Source: CAZEYT01 sp964516295 (GTDB taxonomy: Bacteria; Verrucomicrobiota; Verrucomicrobiia; Chthoniobacterales; Terrimicrobiaceae). From it: 17,716 nucleotides of DNA. The position numbers and the translations under genes were made by a program. Position 1 is the first letter of the stretch. Every line of letters starts with the position of its first letter. The DNA is taken from positions 1-17,716 of the forward strand of contig CAZEYT010000057.1 of assembly GCA_964516295.1 (NCBI GenBank). Direction: 5' to 3'. This document shows, one piece after another, positions 1-7,447 of this stretch. The notes under the pieces were generated by a model, which saw only the letters and a program-made list of their open reading frames with translations, was not told where the DNA came from and ran no database searches.

Positions 1-148
1 CGTAATCCTTGCACCCCAACACCACCGGAAGAACTGGACGCAGCGACTCTTGAAATCCTATGACGGGGCTGATCGACGGTTTGGTTTTTTGTTTCGCGAT
101 AAAATTATAACCGCTCGATTTTGGGCATGGCAGCGTTTTTCACGCTCG

Positions 149-445
149 ATGCCCGAACTTTTTCACCCGCCAACCCGAGAAACTATAGGCTTCCGCCACC
201 TCGGACATGCTCTATTGAGGGCCGTTGAACAAGGAACGGATCGCCCGTGAACGTTGGAACGTGCGATCGATGGGATCTCGAGAAAGATTCTGTCCAAGCG
301 ACTCCGCCGGCTTACGGATTACGGACTGCTTAGCAAAGCGAAGTTCAACGAGACTCCTCCCCGTACGGTTTACTCACTCACCACCAAAGGGAAAAAACTC
401 GTCCGTATCATCGGTCAACTCCACGAGCTCGACAGAAAAGAATAG
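149..445 (+). pseudogene. HxlR-type winged-helix regulator, probably broken by an in-frame TGA
   Basis: The part after 251 reads as the second half of an HxlR winged-helix DNA-binding domain. It shows the recognition-helix pattern AIDGISRKILSKRLRRL, then DYGLL, then the wing with PPRTVYSLTTKG, which matches the family consensus closely. The family is usually 100-130 residues and starts with a CP..L.LIGGKW..LIL..L..G segment. Upstream of the TGA at 248-250, in the same frame from ATG 149, the reading LLRAVEQGTDRP aligns with the LILREL.EGP.RF part, and the TGA falls where the family has a small residue (RF-x-EL). The upstream half has lost the CP and GGKW residues. I infer a decayed gene. The alternative is a short protein starting at TTG 254, which would lack half the domain. 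Relatives act as cytosolic repressors or activators, often redox- or aldehyde-responsive; no target can be named here. Confidence 0.45.
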
Positions 446-575
446 GGTTTCTTTTGATCGACTTTCCTCGGAAAGCATCAATTCGCTGAGTCAGGTAGCG
501 AGACCCGCTTCCGATGCCGGGCGTGTTTTGTTTCGCGCAGGACTAAGCTTTGGTGGCGAAGCGGAACGACTGACT

Positions 576-1634
576 TCAGCCGTTCACACGGCGTCTGGCA
601 TGAAGCTGCCGGCGCAGAGCTGTGAAGACGAGGGCCGCGATTCCCAGCAGGAGAATCGCCGAGGGTTCCGGGATGGTTGCCAGCCGGAAGCCGACATCCG
701 GGCTTTCCCCGGACGGCGCAAAGAGGTCGCTGAAGGATGATTGCAGGCTGTTCAGGCCGAAGACATATCCCGTGCTGTCCCAGCTGCCGCCGCGAATGAC
801 ATTTGACGTTCCGGAGACGCCGTCGGTCCATTCCCAGACATTGCCCCCTTGATCAAACGTTCCATAGTAGCTGGCAGAGTTCACGAAGGCACCGCCCGGC
901 GTGAGGTAGTTCTGGGTGAGTTCGTAAGTATCGGACTGGGTTTTGGAAAACCTGCCGTCAAAGTAGTTGGCTTGGTTTGCGGTCGATCCGACAACGTTTC
1001 CGGGGGCCGTGTTGCTCCGGGTCGGATACTGCCAGTAACCGTCGATACTGTCGTCGTAGTAGGCCGCTTTATACCACTCGTTCTCACTCGGGATCCACCA
1101 AGTCGGGGCTTGGCCGGTATTGGGGTTGATGGCATTTTTCGGAACGGGGGCGCCGCTTGTCCTGCCATTCAATGTATAAGCCCCGTCTTCGGTGAAGGCC
1201 GCATTCTGGGGCCCGACGCCCTGGCCGTTCGCCATCCAGTTGGCAAATCGCGCGGCATCAAACCAACTGACATAGGTCACTGGATGGGTGCTCGGACCGA
1301 CGGCTTGAAAACCCACGGGGCCGGGTCCGCCCATGTTGATGCCGCGGATATTGTCGTTCGTGTTGAGCAGGTTGTTGTAAAGTCCGTAAGTGTCGACGGC
1401 AGCCACGGCATTCAGGAAAAACGCATACTGCGCAAGTGTGATCTCGGTTCTCGAAATCGCATACGTGTAGGAGACACTGCCGAATCCGGTGGAGTCCGCC
1501 GGGTTGTTCAGATTTCCCACCAGCACGGTGTCGATTTCCAGTTGTTGCGCGACAACAGCCCGTGCACCGAATGCCACCATCCCAGCGACTGCCAGCCAAA
1601 GGGTCCAACGCGAAGCACCACCTGCTGAGTTCAT
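576..1634 (-). CDS. FGE/SUMF1-like domain protein with PEP-CTERM sorting tail
   Basis: This is a secreted protein of 352 residues from ATG 1634. A TTG at 1652 in the same frame would add six residues; I prefer the ATG because it gives a clean signal peptide (basic and hydrophobic segment, cleavage near AVVA-QQ at 28-31). Residues about 35-318 form a formylglycine-generating-enzyme-like fold, seen in ISRTEITLAQYAFFLN (60-75), PVTYVSWFDAARFANWM (118-134), WWIPSENEWYKAAYYDDS (179-196), GGNVWEWTDG (263-272), RGGSWD (281-286) and GFRLA (315-319). The last 32 residues are a PEP-CTERM signal: IPEPS at 321-325, a hydrophobic helix, then an arginine cluster. Such tails are processed by an exosortase, which is not in this window, and the proteins are usually exported in exopolysaccharide-producing Gram-negatives. 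The protein contains no cysteine, so it cannot act by the copper/cysteine mechanism of true FGE. It probably has a structural or carbohydrate/matrix role; the ligand is unknown. Confidence 0.88.
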   Translation of the reverse strand: MNSAGGASRWTLWLAVAGMVAFGARAVVAQQLEIDTVLVGNLNNPADSTGFGSVSYTYAISRTEITLAQYAFFLNAVAAVDTYGLYNNLLNTNDNIRGINMGGPGPVGFQAVGPSTHPVTYVSWFDAARFANWMANGQGVGPQNAAFTEDGAYTLNGRTSGAPVPKNAINPNTGQAPTWWIPSENEWYKAAYYDDSIDGYWQYPTRSNTAPGNVVGSTANQANYFDGRFSKTQSDTYELTQNYLTPGGAFVNSASYYGTFDQGGNVWEWTDGVSGTSNVIRGGSWDSTGYVFGLNSLQSSFSDLFAPSGESPDVGFRLATIPEPSAILLLGIAALVFTALRRQLHARRRVNG

Positions 1635-1813
1635 GAGAATGGCTTTGCACAAACAGACGGGGCTGGCGAGCGGATTTCCGTCGACGCGGGAAAGAGTGCA
1701 AGAATTCGTCGCCTTCGCTCCGTCAAAAAGATGGGGGCGCGGTGTGATGGTTTTCCATACGACAGATCATTCTGCACAGTGTTCGGCAGGATTTCCCACA
1801 GATAAGCACTACT
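1635..1813. other. Intergenic region between the PEP-CTERM gene and the mscL side
   Basis: No convincing gene lies here. The region should hold promoters for the leftward PEP-CTERM gene and perhaps for the rightward mscL side, but I see no strong -35/-10 pair. A six-base inverted repeat, CACAGT at 1775-1780 and ACTGTG at 1811-1816, has 30 bases between its arms and could be chance. On the minus strand a TTGACG at about 1733-1728 resembles a -35 box, but the hexamer 17 bases further on is poor. Confidence 0.3.
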
Positions 1814-2014
1814 GTGTCGTTTTTCCGATCCGGTCGGGTTCTTTGGGCAATGCTCTTGGCTCCCATCCTCCAAGCCGTGGCTCAAACGCCGGAGGATCGG
1901 GTGACGACTGGTGCGGCTTGGGACCCGGGGTCACAGGCGGCTGCCGGTGCGGGAGGGCTTCCGACTTTTGCTATTGTATCCGGCGGCAAGCGGGGATTGA
2001 TTGGCGGCCTATGA
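1814..2014 (+). CDS. Doubtful small secreted ORF upstream of mscL
   Basis: From GTG 1814 the frame encodes 66 residues. Residues 1-23 look like a signal peptide: MSFFRSGR, then a hydrophobic stretch WAMLLAPILQAVA ending in an AxA-like site before QTPEDR. The rest is short, glycine- and alanine-rich, and matches no family I know. Its TGA overlaps the mscL ATG in an ATGA arrangement (2011-2014), which would allow translational coupling. Against it are the GTG start, the absence of a clear ribosome binding site, and the small size in GC-rich DNA where open frames are common. I list it as a possibility only; the alternative is that these 200 bases are simply the mscL leader. Confidence 0.22.
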   Translation: MSFFRSGRVLWAMLLAPILQAVAQTPEDRVTTGAAWDPGSQAAAGAGGLPTFAIVSGGKRGLIGGL

Positions 2015-2430
2015 AAATCGCTCAGGAATTCCGGGAGTTCATCTCCCGTGGAAATGTGGTCGATCTGGCGGTCGGTGTCATCATCGGTGCGGCCTTCGGA
2101 AAAATCGTCACCTCGCTGGTGAATGACGTCATCATGCCTCCGGTCGGGGCGCTGATGAAGGGGGTCAATTTTAGCAACCTCTTTGTTTCGTTGGATGGAA
2201 AAGCCTATGCATCATTACAGGCGGCGATTGATGTCGGCGCTCCGGTCATCGGCTACGGAGCGTTCATCAACACCATCATCCAGTTTCTGATCGTAGCGGC
2301 GTGCGTTTTCTTCTTGGTCAAGGTCGTCAACAAGCTCAAGCGAGCAGAAGCCGCCCCACCACCGGCTCCGGCAGCTCCGCCGCGGAGCGAGGTGCTTCTG
2401 GAAGAGATTCGAGATCTGTTGAAGAAATAA
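2011..2430 (+). CDS. mscL: Large-conductance mechanosensitive channel MscL
   Basis: The protein is an inner-membrane homopentameric channel that opens under membrane tension to release solutes on hypo-osmotic shock. The 139-residue product matches the usual length of about 130-150. It starts MKIAQEFREFISRGNVVDLA, giving the amphipathic N-terminal helix and the start of TM1. TM1 (about 16-45) carries the conserved VGVIIGAAFGKIVTSLVND pore stretch. A short periplasmic loop contains the usual FSNLF motif. TM2 lies at about 77-107 (YGAFINTIIQFLIVAACVFF), then a proline- and alanine-rich linker, and finally the C-terminal helix EVLLEEIRDLLKK. The ATG at 2011 is set by homology, because the open frame extends far upstream. 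It is monocistronic or follows the doubtful small ORF. The convergent permease gene ends 65 bases downstream. Confidence 0.97.
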   Translation: MKIAQEFREFISRGNVVDLAVGVIIGAAFGKIVTSLVNDVIMPPVGALMKGVNFSNLFVSLDGKAYASLQAAIDVGAPVIGYGAFINTIIQFLIVAACVFFLVKVVNKLKRAEAAPPPAPAAPPRSEVLLEEIRDLLKK

Positions 2431-2495
2431 TCCGGGGACTTCTGTCGGTGAGAGGTTTGCTTGAACGCTGATTTGGCGCAGCTTGAGTCAGCTGT

Positions 2496-3317
2496 CTATC
2501 CCACGTTCGAGCCCTGCGTGAGGCCCTCGACGATGCGGTGTTGGAAGAAGGCGACCAAGACCAGCAGCGGAGCGACGCTCGTGATGATGGCGGCACCGAT
2601 GAGCCCCCACGGCAGCTCAAAGAGGCTCCCGCCGCTGAGGGCCGCAATGGCCACGGTGACCGTGCGCGCTTCATCGCGCGGTAGAAATGTCATTGCGAGC
2701 AGGAATTCGTTCCAGCATGCGATGAAGGTCATAATCGCTGTCGTGGCCATTGCGGGTGCGGAGAGAGGGAGGATCATCTTGGTGAGCACGCCGAGGTGGC
2801 CGAGACCGTCGATTTGTGCGGCTTCTTCGAGTGACTCCGGGATGGTCCGGAAATAGGCGGTGAGGAAAAGAACGACCAGCGGCAGATTGAACGTGGCGTA
2901 GGGAAGAATCAGCGCGAGCGGATGGTTGATGAGTCCGAGGGCGCGGATGATCTCGTAGATCGGGAAGAAAAATGTGATCGCTGGAAAGAACGCGATGGCG
3001 ACGAGGAGTCCGAGGACCAGCTTCCCGCCTCGGGGCCGCAGACGCGCCAGAGCATACGCCGCCGGCGTCGCAAGCGCGAGGCAGAGGATGGTCGACCCGG
3101 TGGCGATCACGAAACTGTTCCAGAGATAGCGTCCAAACGGACGTCGGGAAAACAGGTTCTCGAAATGGACGAGGGTGGGATTTTCGGGCCAATACCGAAC
3201 AGGCAGGGCGGTGATCTCCGCGTCGGGTTTGAGCGCTGTGATGATTTGCCAGGCCAGCGGAGCAAGGCACCAGAGCAGGAGGACGGCGAGAAACAGCGAG
3301 GCCGGGAGTTTTTTCAT
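2496..3317 (-). CDS. Carbohydrate-type ABC transporter permease (MalG/UgpE family)
   Basis: This is an inner-membrane permease subunit of a CUT1-type sugar ABC importer, 273 residues with six predicted membrane helices. It begins MKKLPASLFLAVLLLWCLAP, and the first helix is followed by the periplasmic segment PVRYWPENPTLVHFENLF, which is typical of MalG-like proteins. The EAA loop that contacts the ATPase is at about 164-183 (EEAAQIDGLGHLGVLTKMIL), followed by the conserved ACWNEFLLAMTFL helix at 200-212. The start ATG (3317-3315) overlaps the stop of the upstream permease gene in an ATGA junction, so the two are probably translationally coupled. It is the last gene of the minus-strand run. 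No ATPase gene is nearby, so a shared MsmK/UgpC-like ATPase is likely encoded elsewhere. The substrate cannot be read from the sequence. Confidence 0.94.
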   Translation of the reverse strand: MKKLPASLFLAVLLLWCLAPLAWQIITALKPDAEITALPVRYWPENPTLVHFENLFSRRPFGRYLWNSFVIATGSTILCLALATPAAYALARLRPRGGKLVLGLLVAIAFFPAITFFFPIYEIIRALGLINHPLALILPYATFNLPLVVLFLTAYFRTIPESLEEAAQIDGLGHLGVLTKMILPLSAPAMATTAIMTFIACWNEFLLAMTFLPRDEARTVTVAIAALSGGSLFELPWGLIGAAIITSVAPLLVLVAFFQHRIVEGLTQGSNVG

Positions 3318-4189
3318 GCGCGTTCCTCCCGTCCGATCAGAACCCAGAGCAGCGTGGCGACGAGGGCGAGAACCAGGGAACCGAGGACGAGCAGGGCGGC
3401 CCCGTAGCCGAAGTCGAGATAGCGCATGAAGTTCCGATACGTATAAAGTGCGACCGTCTCCGTGCTCCCGCCGGGCCCCCCTCCGGTCATTACAAAGACG
3501 AGATCAAAAATGCCGAAGGATTGAAGCGTTCGAAAGAGGACGGCGACAAAAATCGAGGGCCGCAAGAGAGGAAGAGTGATCGAGAAGAAACGCTGAATGC
3601 GGGAGGCCCCATCGATGGCCGCTGCTTCGTGGAGTTGGGCTGGGATGGTCTGGAGCGCGGCGAGAAGGAGGAGCGTGATGAACGGCGTCGTCTTCCAAAC
3701 GTCGGCCAGCACAAGAATACCAAACGCCGGTCCGGGCAGACCGAGCCAGGCGACGGGCTCGGAGAGAATTCCCGCGCGGAGGAGGAGGTCGTTTACAACG
3801 CCGAATTGGTCGTTGAAAATCCAGATCCACGCGAGCGCGAGCGCCGAAGTCGGCAGCACCCAAGGCACGAGTGCAGCGGTGCGTGCGAGCCCGCGCCCAA
3901 CGGCGGAATGGTGCAAGGCAAGTGCTGCAGCGATTCCCAGAAGGAGCTCGGCACCAACTGCCAGAACGGTGAAACGAAGTGTCCGGAGGACTGTCTGCCA
4001 GAAGTGACCGTCACCGAGGGCCCGAACATAGTTGTCCAATCCGGCAAAGACCGGCCGAAGCCCGGTTTCCAGATTCTGATCAAAGAATCCGAGCAAGAGT
4101 GTGCGGAGGATCGGGTACAGCGCGAAGACGACGACAAAGGCCGTCATCGGAAAAAGAAGAAGCCAGGCTGTGCGCTCGGAGGGTTTCAT
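3314..4189 (-). CDS. Carbohydrate-type ABC transporter permease (MalF/UgpA family)
   Basis: This is the second permease of the importer, 291 residues from ATG 4189. The open frame continues 94 codons upstream, but that part is shadow sequence inside the binding-protein gene. The chosen ATG overlaps the stop of the binding-protein gene by four bases and gives a normal N-terminus (MKPSERTAWLLLFPMTAFVV). Six helices are expected. The EAA loop lies at about 188-207 (HEAAAIDGASRIQRFFSITL) and is followed by the family hallmark FDLVFVMTGGGPGGSTE at 228-244. Together with the MalG-like partner it should form the heterodimeric translocation pore. Family membership is clear; substrate is not, and no glycosidase or sugar-catabolic gene sits beside it to suggest one. 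Confidence 0.94.
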   Translation of the reverse strand: MKPSERTAWLLLFPMTAFVVVFALYPILRTLLLGFFDQNLETGLRPVFAGLDNYVRALGDGHFWQTVLRTLRFTVLAVGAELLLGIAAALALHHSAVGRGLARTAALVPWVLPTSALALAWIWIFNDQFGVVNDLLLRAGILSEPVAWLGLPGPAFGILVLADVWKTTPFITLLLLAALQTIPAQLHEAAAIDGASRIQRFFSITLPLLRPSIFVAVLFRTLQSFGIFDLVFVMTGGGPGGSTETVALYTYRNFMRYLDFGYGAALLVLGSLVLALVATLLWVLIGREERA

Positions 4190-5394
4190 TTCAAGAGTCG
4201 TCGGATCTCGGCGGCGGCGGCCCGGAGTGCTTCCGCGGGCTCGGTCTGCCCCGTCAGCGCGGCGCTCACGTGGCGCTGGAGAATGTCCGACGCCTGCGCG
4301 TATTGCGGGATGGCCGGGCGGGGGACGGTCTTTTCCAGAATCGCGAAGAGTTCTTTTTGAAGCGGATCGGTGGAGCGGGCATAGAACGAACGTTGGGCGG
4401 GCTGGAGTCCGATTTTGCGGTTTATCGCATCGACGACGTCCGGGGAGCGGAGAAAATCGAGAAACTCCCACGCGGCCGCTTTCGCCGGACTGGTGCGGAC
4501 GATGGAAAATCCGGCCCCGCCGAAGGTGGGAGACGACACGCCGGGCGCGTGGGCGGGAAGCGGTGCAATGCCAAGTGTCTCGCGCTCGGCCAGTCGCAGG
4601 ACGTATGGCCAGTTCCGGAGAAAAACGGTTTCGCCGTTTTGGAAAAGCAGGCGCCCTTCCTCTTCGGCATAGGTCGTGACGCCTGGCGGCGAAATCGTGC
4701 CAACCGTCGCGCGCAGAAATTCCAGCGCACGGAGCGCTTCAGGACTCTCGAGGCCGACTTCGCCGGATTCTGCGTCGATCCAAAACCCGCCAAAGCCCCG
4801 CAGCACCTCGAGAAAATTGCAAACAAGGCCTTCGTATTGGCGTCCCTGCCAGACGAAGCCGGTGCGCTCACCCGGGATCGCGAATTGCTCCGACAGCGTG
4901 CGGAGTTCTTCGAATGTGCGCGGCGGCGGGGTGGTGCCAAGGATGTCACGCCGGTAGTAAAGGAGGCCGCCATTCAGCTGAACCGGCACGCGGTAGATCC
5001 GACCGCGGTAGGACCCGCCCGCAATCGTGGCGGGCACAAAGTCATCCCACGTTTCGCGCGACCAGCCGTCGGTGAGATCCTCGAGCCAACCAGCCGCGGC
5101 AAATTTCGGGATCCAAACTGTGTCGGCATAAACGAGATCAAAGTCACCACTGCCCGAGAGGAGGGCATTGACGTAAAGGTCCTCGCGGGCGTCGGTGGAA
5201 GCCGGGCCCTCGATGAGTTGAAGACGGATGTCCGGATGGCGGCGTTCGAACTCGGCAAAAAGTTCGTGCCAAGCTCCCCGACCGTCAGGCTCCATGAGAA
5301 CACGCAGCGTTTGAGCGCGGGGTTCATCCTGCGGACCGCAGGCTGCGACGACTACCGCCGCCCCGGCAGCGAGCACGCAGCGAAGGGCCTTCAT
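4186..5394 (-). CDS. ABC transporter extracellular solute-binding lipoprotein (family 1)
   Basis: This is a predicted lipid-anchored binding protein of 402 residues that captures the substrate for the two downstream permeases. Residues 1-19 form a lipoprotein signal with lipobox VAAC, Cys19 being the acylation site. The mature part begins with the usual strand TLRVLMEPDGRGAWHELFAEF, then FERRHPDIRLQLIEG, and has DFDLVYADTVWIPKFAAAGW near 105-125, a pattern shared with maltose/trehalose-type binding proteins. Later come NGGLLYYRRDIL and GGAGFSIVR, also typical. The ATG at 5394 shares one base with the trpG stop (TGATG), and the open frame upstream of it is shadow. The 3' end overlaps the MalF-like gene by four bases. 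A sugar or sugar-like ligand is the family default; an oligosaccharide is likely, while a nucleoside or pyrimidine is possible from context but unsupported. Confidence 0.92.
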   Translation of the reverse strand: MKALRCVLAAGAAVVVAACGPQDEPRAQTLRVLMEPDGRGAWHELFAEFERRHPDIRLQLIEGPASTDAREDLYVNALLSGSGDFDLVYADTVWIPKFAAAGWLEDLTDGWSRETWDDFVPATIAGGSYRGRIYRVPVQLNGGLLYYRRDILGTTPPPRTFEELRTLSEQFAIPGERTGFVWQGRQYEGLVCNFLEVLRGFGGFWIDAESGEVGLESPEALRALEFLRATVGTISPPGVTTYAEEEGRLLFQNGETVFLRNWPYVLRLAERETLGIAPLPAHAPGVSSPTFGGAGFSIVRTSPAKAAAWEFLDFLRSPDVVDAINRKIGLQPAQRSFYARSTDPLQKELFAILEKTVPRPAIPQYAQASDILQRHVSAALTGQTEPAEALRAAAAEIRRLLK

Positions 5395-5957
5395 CAGAGA
5401 TCGAGAAAGTTCTTGAGCAGACGTTTTCCCTCCGAGGTCAGAATCGACTCCGGGTGAAACTGAACGCCATAGACGGGAAGTTCCCGGTGCGCGAGTCCCA
5501 TGATCTCGCCTTCCGCCGTCTCCGCCGTGATTTTCAAGCACGCCGGCAGCGTGTCGCGTTTGACGAGGAGCGAATGATAGCGCGTCGCCTCGAACGGGCT
5601 GGGCAGGCCGGCAAAAACATTCTCGCCGGTGTGCAGGATCGGCGAGGTTTTTCCGTGCATGAGACGATCCGCACGAACGACATCGCCGCCATAGACCTGA
5701 CCGATGCTCTGGTGTCCGAGGCATACTCCCAGAATCGGTTGTCGGCCGCCGAAATGGCGGATGACATCGCAACTGATCCCCGCCTCGTTCGGCGTGCAGG
5801 GTCCGGGCGAGACGCAGATTTTTTCGGGAGCGAGGGCCTCGATCTCGGGAATTGTGATTTCGTCGTTTCGCTTGACCAAAATCTCTGCCCCCAACTCGCC
5901 GAAGTATTGGACGAGGTTGTAGGTGAACGAGTCGTAATTATCGATGACAAGGATCAT
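5394..5957 (-). CDS. trpG: Anthranilate synthase component II, glutamine amidotransferase TrpG/PabA
   Basis: This is a class I glutamine amidotransferase of 187 residues that supplies ammonia to TrpE for anthranilate synthesis from chorismate. It opens with MILVIDNYDSFTYNLVQYFG, the TrpG/PabA signature. The oxyanion-forming PGPCTPNEAG segment is at 51-60, the nucleophile Cys79 is in GVCLGHQSIG, and His168 and Glu170 complete the triad in GVQFHPESILT. The start overlaps the trpE stop by four bases. The partner could in principle also serve aminodeoxychorismate synthase, as single TrpG/PabA proteins do in some bacteria. The downstream binding-protein gene begins at its stop codon, which is an unusual neighbour for a trp gene. 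Confidence 0.96.
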   Translation of the reverse strand: MILVIDNYDSFTYNLVQYFGELGAEILVKRNDEITIPEIEALAPEKICVSPGPCTPNEAGISCDVIRHFGGRQPILGVCLGHQSIGQVYGGDVVRADRLMHGKTSPILHTGENVFAGLPSPFEATRYHSLLVKRDTLPACLKITAETAEGEIMGLAHRELPVYGVQFHPESILTSEGKRLLKNFLDL

Positions 5958-7447
5958 GGTGACGAACGGGCCCGGTCGATGGCACGCCTCGCGGCCATGG
6001 CTTTGGTGACGGTTTCCTGGTATTCGCCTTCGGGCGTGGAATCGGCGACCACACCTCCACCGGATTGCACATAAGCGCGTCCGTCTTTGAGGAGAACCGT
6101 GCGCAGCGCGATGCAGGAGTCGAGATTTCCGTCGAAGCCGAAATAACCGACCGCTCCGGCATAGGAACAGCGTTTTCCCTTTTCGATCTCGTTGATGATC
6201 TGCATGGCTCGGACTTTCGGCGAACCGGAGACCGTGCCGGCCGGGAAAGTGGCGCGCATGACGTCGTACGCACTGCGGCCACCGGCGAGTTTGCCTGAAA
6301 CGTGGGAAACAATGTGCATGACGTGGCTGTAGCGCTCGACGGTCATAAAATCGCTGACGACGACCGAGCCGAACTCCGCGATGCGCCCGACGTCGTTGCG
6401 GGCGAGATCAACGAGCATGAGGTGTTCGGCGCGTTCTTTCGGATCGTTGAGGAGTTCCTTGGCATTGGCGGCATCCTCCTCGGACGTTTCCCCGCGTCGG
6501 CGGGTACCGGCGATGGGGCGGATCTCCACAAGGTCACCGGTCAGCCGCACATGCACTTCCGGCGAGCTCCCGACAAGCGAAAACCCATCCGGGCAGCGCA
6601 GGCAGAACATGTACGGCGAGGGGTTCACGAATCGAAGGGCGCGATAAAGATCGAGCGCATCGCCCGAGAAATCGGTCTCGAATCGCTGGGAGGGGACGAT
6701 CTGGAAGATATCGCCGGCCCGGATGTATTCCTGCGCCTTGAGGACCATGGCGTGGTATTCCTCGCGCGAGGTATTGGAACGCGCGTCGGAGGGAGCGTGG
6801 ACGGATTCCGTGAATAGCGGATCAAAAGCCAGCGGGCGGGCGAGAGCAGCAAGAATATCCGAAATGCGCGCCGTCGCTGCGTCGTAGGTGGTTTCGGCAT
6901 CCGTGTGATCGAGAAACGCATTCGCGACGATTTTCATCCGCCGCTTGCGGTGGTCAAAAATGACGACCGATTCGGTGACGAGAAAAAACATGTCGGGGAT
7001 CGCGAGTTCGTCCTTGGGAGCCGGCGGGATGGTGGGTTCGAACCAGCGGACGGAATCGTAGGCGAGATAGCCGACCGCGCCGCCGAGGAAGGGAGGGAGG
7101 TCCGGGCGGTTTGGAATCCGGTAGGCCGCCATCCACTTTTCGAGTTCGTCCAGCGGATCGCGCCCGGCGTCGAACGAGCGCGACGTGCCGTGTTCGGAGA
7201 TCGTAATCGATTTTCCGCGGGCCGTGAATGTGGCGCGGGCCCCGAAGCCGAGGAACGAAAACCGGCCGACTTGGTCGCTTTGCTCCGCCGACTCCAGCAG
7301 GAACGACGGGGCGGATGACCCGAGCTTTGCAAAGGCCGAGACGGGTGTGTCGCCATCGGCCACGATTTCACAGGAAACAGGAATTACCCGTGCCTTCGCC
7401 GCCTGCTCTGCAAACTCCGCCCGGGTCGGGGTCAGCGGGGGCGTCAT
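5954..7447 (-). CDS. trpE: Anthranilate synthase component I TrpE
   Basis: This enzyme converts chorismate plus ammonia from TrpG to anthranilate, the first step of tryptophan synthesis. It has 497 residues, a normal length. The N-terminal domain has the LLES motif at 50-53 that forms part of the tryptophan feedback site, so allosteric inhibition by tryptophan is likely. The C-terminal chorismate-binding domain shows AGDIFQIVPSQRF (244-256), RPIAGTRRRG (310-319), the metal- and substrate-binding E-H-L-M-L-V-D-L-A-R-N-D stretch (341-352), AGTVSGSPK (403-411) and GGGVVADS (463-470). The retained LLES and the adjacent trpG favour TrpE over PabB. The ATG overlaps the lemA stop by four bases. No other trp gene is present, and an attenuator leader would have no room at this junction. 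Confidence 0.97.
   Translation of the reverse strand: MTPPLTPTRAEFAEQAAKARVIPVSCEIVADGDTPVSAFAKLGSSAPSFLLESAEQSDQVGRFSFLGFGARATFTARGKSITISEHGTSRSFDAGRDPLDELEKWMAAYRIPNRPDLPPFLGGAVGYLAYDSVRWFEPTIPPAPKDELAIPDMFFLVTESVVIFDHRKRRMKIVANAFLDHTDAETTYDAATARISDILAALARPLAFDPLFTESVHAPSDARSNTSREEYHAMVLKAQEYIRAGDIFQIVPSQRFETDFSGDALDLYRALRFVNPSPYMFCLRCPDGFSLVGSSPEVHVRLTGDLVEIRPIAGTRRRGETSEEDAANAKELLNDPKERAEHLMLVDLARNDVGRIAEFGSVVVSDFMTVERYSHVMHIVSHVSGKLAGGRSAYDVMRATFPAGTVSGSPKVRAMQIINEIEKGKRCSYAGAVGYFGFDGNLDSCIALRTVLLKDGRAYVQSGGGVVADSTPEGEYQETVTKAMAARRAIDRARSSP

Noticed and set aside
1..63. Frame 1 reads as a 20-residue tail ending in TGA, possibly the 3' end of a gene entering from the left.
   Set aside because: Too short to recognise and without a family motif; other frames are also open, so I cannot support a gene.
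446..575. CTTTCC/GGAAAG inverted repeat between the HxlR-like remnant and the PEP-CTERM gene as a terminator.
   Set aside because: The stem leaves a 2- to 4-base loop and no T-run follows on either strand.
576..1634. Assignment as a genuine sulfatase-activating FGE.
   Set aside because: The catalytic cysteine pair is absent and no sulfatase gene is nearby.
1775..1816. CACAGT and ACTGTG inverted repeat as an operator.
   Set aside because: The arms are only six bases and 30 bases apart; chance cannot be excluded.
2479..2494. CAGCT-TGAGTC-AGCTG hairpin between the convergent mscL and permease genes.
   Set aside because: Only a five-base stem with no T-run; not enough for an intrinsic terminator.
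3979..5457. Long plus-strand open frame of 492 codons opposite the ABC transporter genes.
   Set aside because: It is antisense to well-supported genes, lacks any family motif and has a composition typical of shadow frames in GC-rich DNA.
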